33,556 nt of DNA, taken from the NCBI GenBank assembly GCA_001510075.1, contig LFEN01000006.1, positions 1-33,556 of the forward strand, given 5' to 3'. The position numbers and the translations under genes were made by a program. The stretch comes from Alphaproteobacteria bacterium casp-alpha2 (GTDB lineage Bacteria > Pseudomonadota > Alphaproteobacteria > Rhodospirillales > Casp-alpha2). Positions 33,471 to 33,556 of this stretch are shown here, in pieces. The notes under the pieces are model-generated. The model ran no database searches and was not told the origin of the DNA. It saw nothing but the letters and a program-made list of their open reading frames with translations. How positions within the stretch are numbered: the first letter of the stretch is position 1; each line of letters starts with the position of its first letter.

Positions 33471-33556
33471 GAGACTGTTGAAAAACTCTGTTGTCATCGC
33501 CGTGTGGACGTGATTCACTTTTTCCAGTGATTATGGAGAAGGAGAACGGCGATGAT
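33471..33556 (+). mobile_element. Possible left end of an insertion sequence
   Basis: GAGACTGTTGAAAAACTCTG resembles terminal sequences I associate with IS1182/IS5-superfamily elements, which often start with a GACTGTTGAAAAA-type repeat. It is followed by about 70 bases and then GGAGAAGGAGAACGGCGATGAT. There, a strong ribosome-binding site precedes an ATG at 33552 that runs off the window, as expected for a transposase gene. Only the left end is present, so neither the inverted repeat partner nor a target duplication can be checked. Confidence 0.5.

Overview
The window looks like a chromosomal segment of a free-living, motile alphaproteobacterium, most likely in or near the Rhodospirillales. 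The evidence is moderately high GC, a DUF1013/TrcR-type protein, a DUF1192 protein, a zinc-free L31, zapA - 6S RNA - fau synteny, and a ruvCAB-ybgC-tolQRAB run. No species can be named from the sequence alone. Gene identities come from reading translated motifs; no database search was run.

Layout. 1-2451: two small YdcH/DUF465 proteins in divergent orientation, then a medium-chain-type acyl-CoA ligase on the minus strand whose 3' end abuts a 40-bp tandem repeat carrying small hairpins. 2581-6943: a propionyl-CoA synthetase (+), a TrcR/DUF1013 regulator (-), a PIG3-type quinone oxidoreductase (-), a DUF1192 protein (+) and a small membrane protein (-). 6944-7350 has no convincing gene but holds a strong plus-strand terminator and a 12-bp hairpin. 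7351-9018: two tandem hot-dog thioesterases (+), a YgaP-like membrane protein (-) and an Hsp20 chaperone (-) with a possible RNA-thermometer leader. 9246-13171: two tandem paralogous membrane-bound class III nucleotide cyclases that share two extra conserved modules I do not recognise.

13486-21068 is a long minus-strand block. In transcription order it runs: conserved hypothetical, thiE, efp, an IMPase-family gene, a secreted OmpA-like protein, an ExbB/MotA-like channel with a long coiled-coil tail, a MotB-like protein with a long periplasmic coiled coil, an MFS transporter and rpmE. The OmpA/ExbB-like/MotB-like trio looks like an uncharacterised proton-driven stator machine. It is the best candidate for an undescribed system. 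21187-22778 (+) is a conventional motA-motB pair, separated by a bidirectional terminator from gap (-).

24197-33434 is a plus-strand run: a DUF4164 coiled-coil protein, zapA, 6S RNA, fau, a YmdB-type phosphoesterase, yebC, ruvC (apparently starting at AUU), ruvA, ruvB, ybgC, tolQ, tolR, tolA and tolB. The last 86 bases resemble the left end of an insertion sequence lying where pal would be expected.

Functional themes are cell-envelope energisation (three separate MotAB/TolQR/ExbB-type channels in one window), acyl-CoA activation and hydrolysis, and recombination repair with division.
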